From NCBI GenBank assembly GCA_020630805.1, contig JAHDIM010000008.1, positions 1 through 48,918 of the forward strand: a stretch of DNA of 48,918 nucleotides. The letters are read 5' to 3'. Positions 1 through 7,141 of this stretch are shown here, piece after piece. A model generated the notes under the pieces. That model searched no databases. It was not told where the DNA came from and saw only the letters and a list, made by a program, of their open reading frames with translations. A program made the position numbers and the translations under genes. The stretch is from Anaerolineales bacterium (GTDB lineage Bacteria; Chloroflexota; Anaerolineae; Anaerolineales; UBA6668). The first letter of the stretch is position 1. Each line of letters begins with the position of its first letter.

Positions 1-80
1 TCAGTGGATCAGATGCAGAGAAAGAGTGGGAAGAAACCAATCTCAAGTTCCGGCCGATGCTGGGGGCGTTTGGGTTGTAG
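1..80 (+). CDS. 3' end of an unidentified gene (partial)
   Basis: An open frame enters from the left edge (first full codon at base 3) and ends at TAG 78-80. The visible tail has 25 residues, is Glu/Lys-rich and ends KFRPMLGAFGL. It looks like a genuine C-terminus because codon use resembles the neighbouring genes and the stop is followed at once by an intergenic inverted repeat, as for other genes here. Too little is visible to assign a family. Confidence 0.5.
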   Translation, partial: SGSDAEKEWEETNLKFRPMLGAFGL

Positions 81-83
81 ACT

Positions 84-207
84 GCCCACTAAGGATCACG
101 AAGAGGCACGAAGAAGTTGGACTAAGACCTCTTCAATGACATTGTGTTGCTCAAGACTATAGTGTGAGAGGTATCTCCTTAGTGAACTTCGTGTCCCTTC
201 GTGGGAG
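84..207. repeat. Gap-filling inverted repeat, word CACGAAG (copy A)
   Basis: The left arm (84-115) and right arm (177-207) are imperfect reverse complements, each made of three near-copies of a 9-10 base word of the form CAC(G/T)AAG. The element starts four bases after the upstream stop and ends eight bases before the next ATG. The right arm carries the GGGAG at 203-207 that is the likely ribosome binding site of the next gene, so a folded hairpin would bury it. A second copy with the same word lies at 21290-21389. Confidence 0.8.
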
Positions 208-215
208 AAAAAATA

Positions 216-506
216 ATGAAATCTAACGTGATCATCACTCACCAACCAGAGAAAGATCGTTTTATTGCCACCTTAGACGACGCAGAAATTGGCGAGTTGA
301 ATTATTACCTTCGCGATGGCGTGGTGACCTACACGCACACTGGCGTGCGTCCACAGTATGAAGGGCGCGGCATTGGAGCGAAGCTTGTCAAAGCAGGGCT
401 AGACTTTGCCCAAGCCGAAGACTACAAAGTGGTGCCGCTATGCTGGTTCGTTGGCAAATACATCCGCCGCAAACCAGAATATCAACCGCTACTACACACT
501 AGCTAA
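216..506 (+). CDS. Small GNAT-fold N-acetyltransferase (YjdJ/Acetyltransf_CG type)
   Basis: A 96-residue protein of the short GNAT class (PF14542-like). Residues 44-60 hold the acetyl-CoA pyrophosphate loop, YEGRGIG at 48-54, followed by an amphipathic helix. The C-terminal VPLCWFVGKYIRRKPEY (73-89) matches the conserved end of this subfamily with its single Cys. Such proteins lack the N-terminal strands of full GNATs, and their substrates are generally unknown. I chose ATG 216 over the upstream GTG 201 because GGGAG at 203-207 is well spaced to it and the family begins at this point. The upstream inverted repeat overlaps that ribosome binding site. Predicted cytoplasmic, no signal peptide. 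Confidence 0.88.
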   Translation: MKSNVIITHQPEKDRFIATLDDAEIGELNYYLRDGVVTYTHTGVRPQYEGRGIGAKLVKAGLDFAQAEDYKVVPLCWFVGKYIRRKPEYQPLLHTS

Positions 507-511
507 TCATC

Positions 512-588
512 TAACCGCGGAATCACGCTGAAAACACGGATAATGCATACATCAAATCCGCGTTCATCTGTGCTAGTCCGCGGCTAAT
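512..588. repeat. Gap-filling inverted repeat, word ACCGCGGA
   Basis: Arms at 512-541 and 555-588 are imperfect reverse complements. Each arm has three degenerate units (CCGCGGA, TCACGCTG, ACACGGAT on the left). The element begins six bases after the GNAT stop and ends six bases before the AraC start. It has the same architecture as the other gap-filling repeats but a different word. Confidence 0.75.
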
Positions 589-594
589 TTTCCC

Positions 595-1464
595 ATGAGT
601 AACAAAATCCCCGTCGATACCATGCCACATTCGCACGAAGCGTTCTTTATGGAGCGCTTTGAGATTGACGCCAACGCTATGCGCGATGGTTCTAACCCGC
701 ACCGGCATGAGTATCAAGAACTGATCTGGATTGACTTTGGTGAAGGCACACACTGGGTTGAAGACGTTGCGCATCCGTTGTGTGCAAACTCGGTGCACTT
801 GGTGCCAAAAGGACAAGTACATTCGCTTTCTAAGGGTGCGACAGCACAGGGGTATTTGGTGCGCTTTCGCGATGAATTCTTGCCAGACCGCAACCTGCGC
901 TTCGATCTTCGGCATCAGATTGCACTGTTTAGTAACTTGTCCATCAACCAAGCGATTCCGGTTGCTGACCAAGATGCAGAACGTATTCGCGCGATTTTGA
1001 AGCTAATGGATCAGGAGCATAGCTGTCTGAGCAGCTTCGCCCAACAAGAGATCCTACAGTCGTTGCTCACGAGCCTATTGCTGATCATCGAGCGTGCCAA
1101 GCGTCAGATGTTTGGATCGCAATTTCAAACATCAACTACGGAATATCAGCTGTTCCAAGATTTCCTCAACACGCTAGAAGCCAACTATTCGACCGAGCAT
1201 AATGTCAGCTTTTATGCCAAGCAGCTTGGCGTCAGTACACGCAAGCTCGGCGAAGTTGTGCAGCAGATCACAGGCAACAGTACCAAACGCCAAATTGAAG
1301 AGCGCGTCATCATGGAAGCCAAGCGTTACCTGCGGCACACTCAGCGTGCAATGAAAGAAATCGCCTACGCCCTTGGCTACCGCGATGCCTACTACTTCAG
1401 CCAAGCCTTCAAAAACGCAGTGGGCGTCTCGCCAACAAAATACAGGGCACAGAATGTAAGCTGA
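595..1464 (+). CDS. AraC-family transcriptional regulator with N-terminal cupin
   Basis: A 289-residue two-domain regulator. Residues about 25-100 form an AraC-type cupin, with HRHEYQEL at 36-43 and H76 in the sensor barrel. Residues about 185-286 form the AraC/XylS DNA-binding domain, with two helix-turn-helix units near 203-222 (SFYAKQLGVSTRKLGEVV) and 251-273 (MKEIAYALGYRDAYYFSQAF) and the usual GVSPTKYR ending. The effector cannot be read from sequence. The start is the ATG right after an inverted repeat, with no clear Shine-Dalgarno. The co-oriented YceI gene downstream may be a target, but a tandem repeat and about 120 further bases separate them, so that is only a guess. Confidence 0.93.
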   Translation: MSNKIPVDTMPHSHEAFFMERFEIDANAMRDGSNPHRHEYQELIWIDFGEGTHWVEDVAHPLCANSVHLVPKGQVHSLSKGATAQGYLVRFRDEFLPDRNLRFDLRHQIALFSNLSINQAIPVADQDAERIRAILKLMDQEHSCLSSFAQQEILQSLLTSLLLIIERAKRQMFGSQFQTSTTEYQLFQDFLNTLEANYSTEHNVSFYAKQLGVSTRKLGEVVQQITGNSTKRQIEERVIMEAKRYLRHTQRAMKEIAYALGYRDAYYFSQAFKNAVGVSPTKYRAQNVS

Positions 1465-1522
1465 GCTATCAGCTATCAGCTATCAGCTATCAGCTATCAG
1501 CTATCAGCTATCAGCTATCAGC
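1464..1522. repeat. Heptamer tandem repeat (AGCTATC) x 8.4
   Basis: Eight perfect copies of AGCTATC run from 1464 to 1519, followed by AGC. The first base of the array is the last base of the AraC stop codon (TGA 1462-1464). No matching inverted arm is visible before the YceI gene, so it resembles one arm of the hairpin elements found in other gaps. Perfect copies imply recent expansion and possible length variation. Confidence 0.97.
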
Positions 1523-1641
1523 GAAAATCACAAAACCCGCGCACGTTTTCATATCCGCTAACGTCTGCTGAGTCCTATCCTTTTGATTGTCAAACGCGAG
1601 CACGTCTCGCAACAACTTTCAATCAATAGGAGACACACCTT

Positions 1642-2160
1642 ATGGCTTGGCAAATTGATCCAGCACACTCAGATATTTCATTTTCAGTCCGACACATGAT
1701 GATCGCAACCGTTCGCGGACGGTTCGCAGACTTCAGCGGCAGCATCGACTTTGATCCAGATGCGCCTGCAAACACGACCGTTGATGTCAACATCGATGTC
1801 GCCAGCATCGACACGAACAACGCAGACCGCGACGGTCACTTGAAATCCCCAGACTTCTTTGACGCCGAAAACTTCCCGCAAATTTCATTTGTCAGCAAAA
1901 GCGTCGATGTTAGTGGGCGCGAAGGCAAACTGCATGGTGACTTGACCATCAAAGGCGTGACCAAGCCGGTGACGTTAGACGTAGAGTTCCTTGGCACAGC
2001 GCAAAGCCCATGGGGGAATACCAGTGCTGGGTTCTCTGCTAGCACAAAACTCAATCGCACCGAATGGGGCTTGACTTGGAACCAGCTGCTCGAAACGGGT
2101 GGGGTGCTGGTTGGGGAAGACATCAAAATCAATATCGATCTTGAGCTAGTTCAACAATAA
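1642..2160 (+). CDS. YceI-family lipocalin-like protein
   Basis: A 172-residue protein that is nearly all YceI domain: WQIDPAHSDISFSVRHMM at the start, KSPDFFDAENFPQISF near 70-85, LTIKGVTKPVTLDVEF near 100-115 and NRTEWGLTWN near 139-148. YceI proteins form an eight-stranded barrel that binds polyisoprenoid or amide-type lipids, and are often induced by stress or high pH. Unlike E. coli YceI, this copy has no signal peptide, so it is probably cytoplasmic, as in many Gram-positive and Chloroflexota members. AGGAGA at 1627-1632 supports ATG 1642. It lies downstream of the AraC regulator on the same strand. Confidence 0.95.
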   Translation: MAWQIDPAHSDISFSVRHMMIATVRGRFADFSGSIDFDPDAPANTTVDVNIDVASIDTNNADRDGHLKSPDFFDAENFPQISFVSKSVDVSGREGKLHGDLTIKGVTKPVTLDVEFLGTAQSPWGNTSAGFSASTKLNRTEWGLTWNQLLETGGVLVGEDIKINIDLELVQQ

Positions 2161-2172
2161 TCCTTATATAGG

Positions 2173-2233
2173 AATCCACGAATAGCACGAATATTCACGA
2201 ATGAATTAGTGTCTATTCGTGCCATTCGTGGAT
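2173..2233. repeat. Gap inverted repeat, word CACGAAT
   Basis: Left arm 2173-2202 and right arm about 2206-2233 pair with few mismatches over 28-29 bases. Each arm is three units of a CACGAAT word with two-base spacers. It starts 12 bases after the YceI stop. The word differs by one base from that of the elements at 84-207 and 21290-21389, suggesting a related lineage. Confidence 0.85.
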
Positions 2234-2336
2234 AAATATCTGACTACATCCTCCAGACCAGACTTATCTCAGCCAAAAGTCGCATAAAAACTTCCACTTC
2301 TAGCCCGATCCGCAAAAACGCCCCAAATCGTATTCT

Positions 2337-2390
2337 TTAGTCATCAAACAAACAACACCGCGCAGCACAATACAGCGCGATTATGACTAA
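2337..2390 (+). promoter_or_regulatory. 5'-UTR hairpin abutting the protease ribosome binding site
   Basis: TTAGTCAT (2337-2344) is the exact reverse complement of ATGACTAA (2383-2390). Inside lies a second stem, CGCGC paired with GCGCG around an AT-rich loop. The next bases, GGAG at 2391-2394, are the Shine-Dalgarno for ATG 2402, so the stem ends exactly where the ribosome binding site begins. A role in translation or mRNA stability is inferred from position only. Confidence 0.45.
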
Positions 2391-2401
2391 GGAGAACCCT
2401 C

Positions 2402-3505
2402 ATGTTCAGTAAAACCAAATCAACCCTATTCGCAAGCATTATCTTGGCAACATTCTTGGCATTCTTTGCTGTGCCATTCGCACAACCAGCCCATGCGCAA
2501 TTCGACGCATGTGAAGTCTACGAAGAAGCCGACTACTACATGGAAATCTGTGAGTACGACGATGGCTACTACTATGAGTACTACGAAGATGATGAAGGCT
2601 GGTATGAGTATGAAGAAGATGACATGGGCAATGTCATCTATGAAGACGGCGGCTATTGGGATGACGCAGATTACGACTACGAAGATGACTACAGCGACGC
2701 CGATTTCGATGACGAAAACTTCTACGATGAGGAAGACAATTCTGCGCCAGAAGACAACTATGATGACAGCGACTTGGCGAATAACAGCCTCGGTAAGACG
2801 GAAGCAACGCCGGGCGCACAACCTTGGATGGTTGGCCAAGTGGACTCATCAGAACCGAATGCCTTCTATGGTCACGGCTGTGGTGGTGCACTGATCACAC
2901 CAGAATGGATCTTGACGGCAGCACATTGTCTTGAGGGCTACTCAGCCAGCGAAGTTGACTATGTAATCGGCCGCCACGTGTTGAGCAGCAACGAAGGCGA
3001 ACGCATCCCAGCTGCGCAAATCATTTTGCACCCTGGTTATGCGCAAACCGATGGCGACGACCATGACATTGCCTTGGTCAAACTCTCTCGTCCAGCAACA
3101 GCAGGGACCCCAATTGGCTTGGTCACCCCAGCAACTACACACTTGGACGAAGCTGGTGTCATCGCTCGGGTAACCGGTTGGGGGCAGATGGGTGAAAACG
3201 ACGAACGTTACCCAGATGCATTGTTCGGGGTCAGCCTGCCAATTGTGGCACAAGGCACTTGTGAAGCTCAACTTGGTGCGGATCGTATTCAAGAAACTGA
3301 AATCTGCGCTGGTGTTCCAGAAGGCGGCAAAGACAGCTGCTACGGTGACAGCGGTGGCCCACTAACAGTGCCAAACGGCGAAGGCACAGGTGAAGTCTTA
3401 GCAGGTGTCGTTAGCTGGGGTGACGAATGTGGCGCGCCGAACAGCTCAGGGGTGTACACCAGAGTGACTGAATACATCGACTGGATCAACCAGACAATGG
3501 GCTAA
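2402..3505 (+). CDS. Secreted trypsin-like serine protease (S1A) with acidic Tyr-rich N-terminal segment
   Basis: A 367-residue exported protein. Residues 1-33 are a Sec signal peptide ending in AHAQ. Residues 36-125 are dominated by Asp, Glu and Tyr. Residues 129-367 are a chymotrypsin-fold domain with the catalytic triad H175 (TAAHC), D222 (HDIAL) and S317 (GDSGGP). D311 sits at the position of chymotrypsin Asp189, so cleavage after Lys or Arg is predicted. Cysteines suitable for disulfides are present (C160/C176, C303, C313, C343). The usual IVGG activation site is replaced by SLGK at 129-132, so canonical Ile16 insertion cannot occur unchanged. GGAG at 2391-2394 supports the ATG. A terminator follows at 3527-3562. 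Confidence 0.95.
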   Translation: MFSKTKSTLFASIILATFLAFFAVPFAQPAHAQFDACEVYEEADYYMEICEYDDGYYYEYYEDDEGWYEYEEDDMGNVIYEDGGYWDDADYDYEDDYSDADFDDENFYDEEDNSAPEDNYDDSDLANNSLGKTEATPGAQPWMVGQVDSSEPNAFYGHGCGGALITPEWILTAAHCLEGYSASEVDYVIGRHVLSSNEGERIPAAQIILHPGYAQTDGDDHDIALVKLSRPATAGTPIGLVTPATTHLDEAGVIARVTGWGQMGENDERYPDALFGVSLPIVAQGTCEAQLGADRIQETEICAGVPEGGKDSCYGDSGGPLTVPNGEGTGEVLAGVVSWGDECGAPNSSGVYTRVTEYIDWINQTMG

Positions 3506-3526
3506 GAAATATCCAAGTCTGGAAAT

Positions 3527-3563
3527 AAAAAACAGGCCATCCAACGTGGGTGGCCTGTTTTGC
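3527..3563 (+). terminator. Intrinsic terminator of the S1A protease gene
   Basis: A 13-bp stem (AAACAGGCC arms with one wobble) closes a short ACGT-containing loop and ends in a short T run. A-rich sequence precedes it, so it may also work on the opposite strand for the convergent DUF1684 gene. Confidence 0.8.
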
Positions 3564-3581
3564 GTCTACGATATGGAGCTA

Positions 3582-3631
3582 CAAAGCGGGGGTCTCTTAA
3601 TAGCCATCGTCTTGAGAAGACCCCCGCTTTG
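3582..3631. terminator. Second hairpin in the convergent gap (likely terminator of DUF1684 gene)
   Basis: CAAAGCGGGGGTCT (3582-3595) and its exact reverse complement (3618-3631) form a perfect, very GC-rich 14-bp stem with a 22-base loop. It lies 20 bases past the stop of the minus-strand gene. There is no strong T run, so it may act as a stability hairpin or boundary rather than a classic terminator. Confidence 0.55.
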
Positions 3632-3650
3632 TGACGGTATTGCGAATTCC

Positions 3651-4316
3651 CTAATTCAACGCCACCTGCACCAACTTCACAGCCTGCTCCATGGTGTCAG
3701 GGTTGTGCTTTTCACCTACAGGGACCTCGAACGCCAATACGTTCTCTTCAGGCGAAAGTGGACAAACATAACGCGGCGAATATGAGCACGATGGGTTGTA
3801 AGCAAAGTTGAAATCGAGCGTGATCTGATCACCACTCACGCCCAAATCGGCGCCTTTGATGCTGTCATACAAATAGCGTCCACCACCATAAGTAGAGATA
3901 TTGCTGGTTGCGTCTTTGAACGGCAGCCACAGCCCGCCACCATAGCCTTCGATCCAGAACAGCGTCAACACAGCGTCTTGATTGGCAACAGTGAAATGGA
4001 TTTTGCCAACGGGCAAATAGCGCATGACACCATCGCCAGCCAGATTGACAGACCTCGGTTGCGCATTGCGAATCTGCTCAACAGTTCCCATCACACGCCA
4101 AGCGGGATCATAGTCAAAGTAGCTGACGCCTGGGTAATCTGTGCGCATTTGCGCTTCGATGGGGCTATCAACGTGGTGTTTGAAGATGTGGTCACGTTGG
4201 GCGCGAAACACGGCTGCTGCGCGGGCCGGATCATGCACGGCAACTTGGCGGACATGGGCATAAAGCTCGCTAATTTCGCGCCGCCAGTTAGCTAGGGTGA
4301 GCAGAGAAGAGGTCAT
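3651..4316 (-). CDS. DUF1684 family protein
   Basis: A 221-residue cytoplasmic protein covering the DUF1684 domain from end to end. Diagnostic stretches are the LFWIEGYGGGLWLPFKDAT segment, STYGGGRYLYD, and LDFNFAYNPSCSYSP followed by CPLSPEENVL and the PVGEK ending, a conserved Asn-Pro-x-Cys...Cys-Pro pattern. The function of DUF1684 is not established; its fold appears related to small beta-rich domains and it is common in Actinobacteria and Chloroflexota. It is monocistronic by appearance, with a hairpin downstream and about 150 bases separating it from the TetR gene behind it. Confidence 0.88.
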   Translation of the reverse strand: MTSSLLTLANWRREISELYAHVRQVAVHDPARAAAVFRAQRDHIFKHHVDSPIEAQMRTDYPGVSYFDYDPAWRVMGTVEQIRNAQPRSVNLAGDGVMRYLPVGKIHFTVANQDAVLTLFWIEGYGGGLWLPFKDATSNISTYGGGRYLYDSIKGADLGVSGDQITLDFNFAYNPSCSYSPRYVCPLSPEENVLAFEVPVGEKHNPDTMEQAVKLVQVALN

Positions 4317-4403
4317 TGAAAAGTCCTATGGGAAATAAAGTCGGAGGTATACAGTATTGACGTAATGATCGCTTCGATTATTACGAAGGGGGGCGCGAAT
4401 CAA

Positions 4404-4427
4404 AAACACCTTCAACTGAAGGTGTTT
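4404..4427 (-). terminator. Intrinsic terminator of the TetR gene
   Basis: On the minus strand a perfect 10-bp stem (AAACACCTTC arms, 4-base loop) is followed directly by a TTTTT run. It lies about 40 bases past the TetR stop. Confidence 0.85.
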
Positions 4428-4466
4428 CAAAAATTTCTAAGCGAATAAAATTTAGAGCTGACTGAA

Positions 4467-5108
4467 TTATTGCAACATTGCAATTTCGCCAAACATCCCT
4501 GAGTCGGAAACGAATTTAGGCAGGTTTTCAGTATAAGAACGATTGATTTGCGCAAATTGTGAGACGCCTTGGAAGAACATCGTGTTGATGAGGACGCTCA
4601 TTTCATAGGGGGAGTATGGTTGATCATTTTCTAGCCACCAACTCACCATATTGGTTAAGGCCCCTGAAAAGTACATTGCGACCACATCAATTGGAATGTT
4701 CAATTCGCTGAGGATGTTGTCAAACCGTATCTGAGTCTGATTGGCAATGAAGTCACGGGTCATGTTATGAAACTTCGTTTTACCACCACCCGCAAACAAG
4801 GTAGAGAACACATGCGGGCGCTCTGCCAGAATGTCAAATAAGATTTCAACTGGCTCCTGATACCCCAATTTACCTTCTTCTTCTGCAATTCGTTCGACAA
4901 GTTCTGTAAATTCCTCTTGCATACTAAGCAAGAAGAGCTCTTCTTTGTCCTTGTAGTGCATGTAGAACGTTGCGCGTCCTAAATTTGCACGTTCGGTAAT
5001 TTGTTGGACGGTAATGGTTTCGAATGCCTGATCATAGATCAAATCCATCAGAGACTCCCGCAGCATTCGTTTTGTGCGTGCTACCCGTCTGTCAACACGT
5101 TTGACCAT
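4467..5108 (-). CDS. TetR/AcrR-family transcriptional regulator
   Basis: A 213-residue repressor-type protein. Residues about 8-55 are the TetR DNA-binding domain: RTKRMLRESLMDLI helix 1, then the helix-turn-helix ITVQQITERANLGRATFYMHY at about 32-52, ending with the characteristic F-Y-x-H-Y-x-x-K-E-E-L. The C-terminal part (60-213) is an all-helical ligand and dimer domain that resembles TetR_C types with a conserved W near the third quarter (SWWLEN). The inducer is unknown. A GTGGAG ribosome binding site lies shortly before the ATG. A 10-base perfect palindrome at 5132-5141 in its own upstream region could be an autoregulatory operator. The gene has its own terminator. Confidence 0.93.
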   Translation of the reverse strand: MVKRVDRRVARTKRMLRESLMDLIYDQAFETITVQQITERANLGRATFYMHYKDKEELFLLSMQEEFTELVERIAEEEGKLGYQEPVEILFDILAERPHVFSTLFAGGGKTKFHNMTRDFIANQTQIRFDNILSELNIPIDVVAMYFSGALTNMVSWWLENDQPYSPYEMSVLINTMFFQGVSQFAQINRSYTENLPKFVSDSGMFGEIAMLQ

Positions 5109-5131
5109 AAATTACTACTCCACAGCATTTT

Positions 5132-5141
5132 TAGAATTCTA
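5132..5141. promoter_or_regulatory. Possible TetR operator palindrome
   Basis: TAGAATTCTA is a perfect palindrome 24 bases upstream of the TetR start. On the minus strand TAGAAT also resembles a -10 element. Operator function is inferred only from symmetry and position. Confidence 0.3.
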
Positions 5142-5221
5142 TCGTTTACTAAGAATAACGGGTTTGGTGCAAATAGCTAGGGAAGTTTGAGAAATAAAGT
5201 ACAAATGTCTACAAAAATGCA

Positions 5222-5252
5222 AAGCGTCGAACACTGAACAGTGTTCGACGCT
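5222..5252 (-). terminator. Terminator downstream of ggt
   Basis: A perfect 14-bp stem (AAGCGTCGAACACT arms) closes a 4-base GAAC/GTTC loop. On the minus strand it is followed within seven bases by TTTTT. It lies about 145 bases past the ggt stop, with the TetR gene upstream region beyond it. Nothing else is seen in the 5253-5398 stretch. Confidence 0.75.
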
Positions 5253-5398
5253 TGCATTTACCAGGAAGAGAAAAGAGAAAGAGGAAACTAAAGTTGATCT
5301 GCCTTTAGTATAGATAAGTCAGAAAGGTTTCACTTGACGTGGACGCGTTGCACGCCCAACGCCAAAACCACGCCCAACCTACCACTAGACTGTTACCG

Positions 5399-7024
5399 CT
5401 ATTGCGGCATCGCGCAGCCATCCGCACGCGGGTCACTCCCTCCCATGACAATGCCATCTACATCACGCGTGATGATCTGCCCACGTCCAAACAGCGCTCG
5501 TCTGTAACCGCTAACGGGATAGAGCGGGTGCCCCATATTGGCTAATTTCGACATGGTATCTAATGGAATGCCCTCTTCAAGACCGACACGTCCACTTGCC
5601 GTGCCGTCTTCAATGCAAAAGCGGGCCTGATCTAGCGCCTGCTGTGGGTCTAGCCCATCATCGGCCATGTTGACGACGACTTGCAGATGGCCTTGCGGCT
5701 GCATAAAGCCGCCCATTACGCCAAACGGACCAATCAAGCTATTGTCAGCGGCATTGGTCAGCATCCCTGGGATGATGGTGTGATACGGACGCTTGTTTGG
5801 CGCAACCACGTTCGGATGTTTTGGATCAAGACTGAAATTTTCGCCGCGATTTTGGAGTGTAAATCCAAAGCCTTTTGGCACAATGCCTGTCCCAAACCCA
5901 GCATAGTTACTGTTGATAAACGAACAAGCATTGCCCCATTGATCCACAACCGTGAGGAAAACGGTATCTGAACTGGCGACTGGGGCCCCGCGAACTTGGT
6001 CAATCGTGGCTTTCGTTGGATCGATAAGCGCTGCGCGTTCGGCGGCATAGCTAGGCGAAAGGAGTTCGTCTACAGGAATATTGCTGTGGTCAGGGTCAGT
6101 GACATACCAAGCCGTATCTGCAAATGCTAGCCGCATAGCTTCAATTTGCAGATGTAAGCGCTCGACGCTCAGTGGGGCCAGATCGGCAATGCCTAATTCA
6201 GACAAAATGTTGAGGCCTAGTAAGGCCGCTAGTCCTTGCCCATTCGGCGGACATTCCCATACCCGCATCCCGTTATAGTCTGTGTGAATTGGGTCAACCC
6301 ACGTCGAGGTGTGGTTAGCTAGATCTGCATGGGACATCACGCCGCCATTCTGCTTAATGACATCAATAATGGCATCCGCAATTTCACCTTCGTAATATCC
6401 AGCTTTGCCTTGTTCAGCCAGGATCCGCATGGTGCGCGCCATGCCAGGATTATGGAAACGTTCGCCTTTGCGTGGGGCACGCCCATTGATGGTGAGTTCT
6501 TCTCCATTAGTGGCATTACTAAGTTGACGTTTGGCGCCGCGCGCCCAGAAGTAGCTGGTCAGCGGGGCAACAGGGAAACCCTCAGTAGCGAGTGCGATGG
6601 CTGGTGCCAGCACTTCTGCCATCGAAAGCGTACCGAGTTCGGCAATGGTGTCACACCAACCTGCGGCAGCACCGGGTACAGTGACACTATGGACTGAAAA
6701 TGGGGTCCATGCGGTTTGCATTCCAGCCGCATTCAAGGTGTCAAGTGTGAGATTGGCTGGCGCCCGCCCAGATCCATTTAGCGCACGGACTTGTTGGGTC
6801 TGAGCATCGTAGTACAAGGCAAAACAGTCGCCACCAATACCCGTTGAACACGGTTCGGTCACGGCCAGTGCGGCAGCGGTTGCTACAGCGGCATCGGCTG
6901 CATTACCGCCTTGGCGCAAGAGTTCAAGGCCAGCAGCGACAGCGAGCGGTTGACTCGTGGCGACCATTCCTTTTGTGCCCATGGTGGCAGAGCGATAGGA
7001 GTTATAAGCAGGTTCGAATGTCAT
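5399..7024 (-). CDS. ggt: Gamma-glutamyltransferase family protein
   Basis: A 541-residue Ntn-hydrolase of the gamma-glutamyltranspeptidase family, which cleaves gamma-glutamyl bonds (glutathione and analogues) and can transfer the glutamyl group. The N-terminal part has GMVATSQPLAVAAGLELLRQGGNAADAAVA and GIGGDCFALYYD (63-74). The predicted self-cleavage nucleophile is T354 in SSDTVFLTVVD, followed by GNACSFINSNYAGFGTG. The C-terminus has QGHLQVVVNMADDG and GSDPRADGCA, all typical. No signal peptide is seen, so it resembles cytoplasmic YwrD-type members more than periplasmic E. coli Ggt; some such homologues act as acylases. It is divergent from the OB-fold gene at 7142 and has a terminator downstream. 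Confidence 0.93.
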   Translation of the reverse strand: MTFEPAYNSYRSATMGTKGMVATSQPLAVAAGLELLRQGGNAADAAVATAAALAVTEPCSTGIGGDCFALYYDAQTQQVRALNGSGRAPANLTLDTLNAAGMQTAWTPFSVHSVTVPGAAAGWCDTIAELGTLSMAEVLAPAIALATEGFPVAPLTSYFWARGAKRQLSNATNGEELTINGRAPRKGERFHNPGMARTMRILAEQGKAGYYEGEIADAIIDVIKQNGGVMSHADLANHTSTWVDPIHTDYNGMRVWECPPNGQGLAALLGLNILSELGIADLAPLSVERLHLQIEAMRLAFADTAWYVTDPDHSNIPVDELLSPSYAAERAALIDPTKATIDQVRGAPVASSDTVFLTVVDQWGNACSFINSNYAGFGTGIVPKGFGFTLQNRGENFSLDPKHPNVVAPNKRPYHTIIPGMLTNAADNSLIGPFGVMGGFMQPQGHLQVVVNMADDGLDPQQALDQARFCIEDGTASGRVGLEEGIPLDTMSKLANMGHPLYPVSGYRRALFGRGQIITRDVDGIVMGGSDPRADGCAMPQ

Positions 7025-7141
7025 TTGAATACTCTAATCTTTACTGAAAGTTCTGAAGTGTGGCGTTAAGTGCTTCGGTAGCAACGGAAGCAAAGTCCTT
7101 TTGGCATAGGTTAACGCTTTCGACACGAGCCGTCCATTTAT

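Noticed and set aside
84-207. Insertion sequence or MITE with target-site duplication
   Set aside because: No transposase, no duplicated flanks; ends coincide with gene stops and starts rather than with a target site.
1464-1522. CRISPR array
   Set aside because: Unit is seven bases without spacers; no cas genes in the window.
2426-2839. Open frames on the minus strand and in +3 opposite the acidic segment of the protease
   Set aside because: They arise from the biased Asp/Glu/Tyr codons of the real gene and encode low-complexity Val/Ile- or Met/Thr-rich text.
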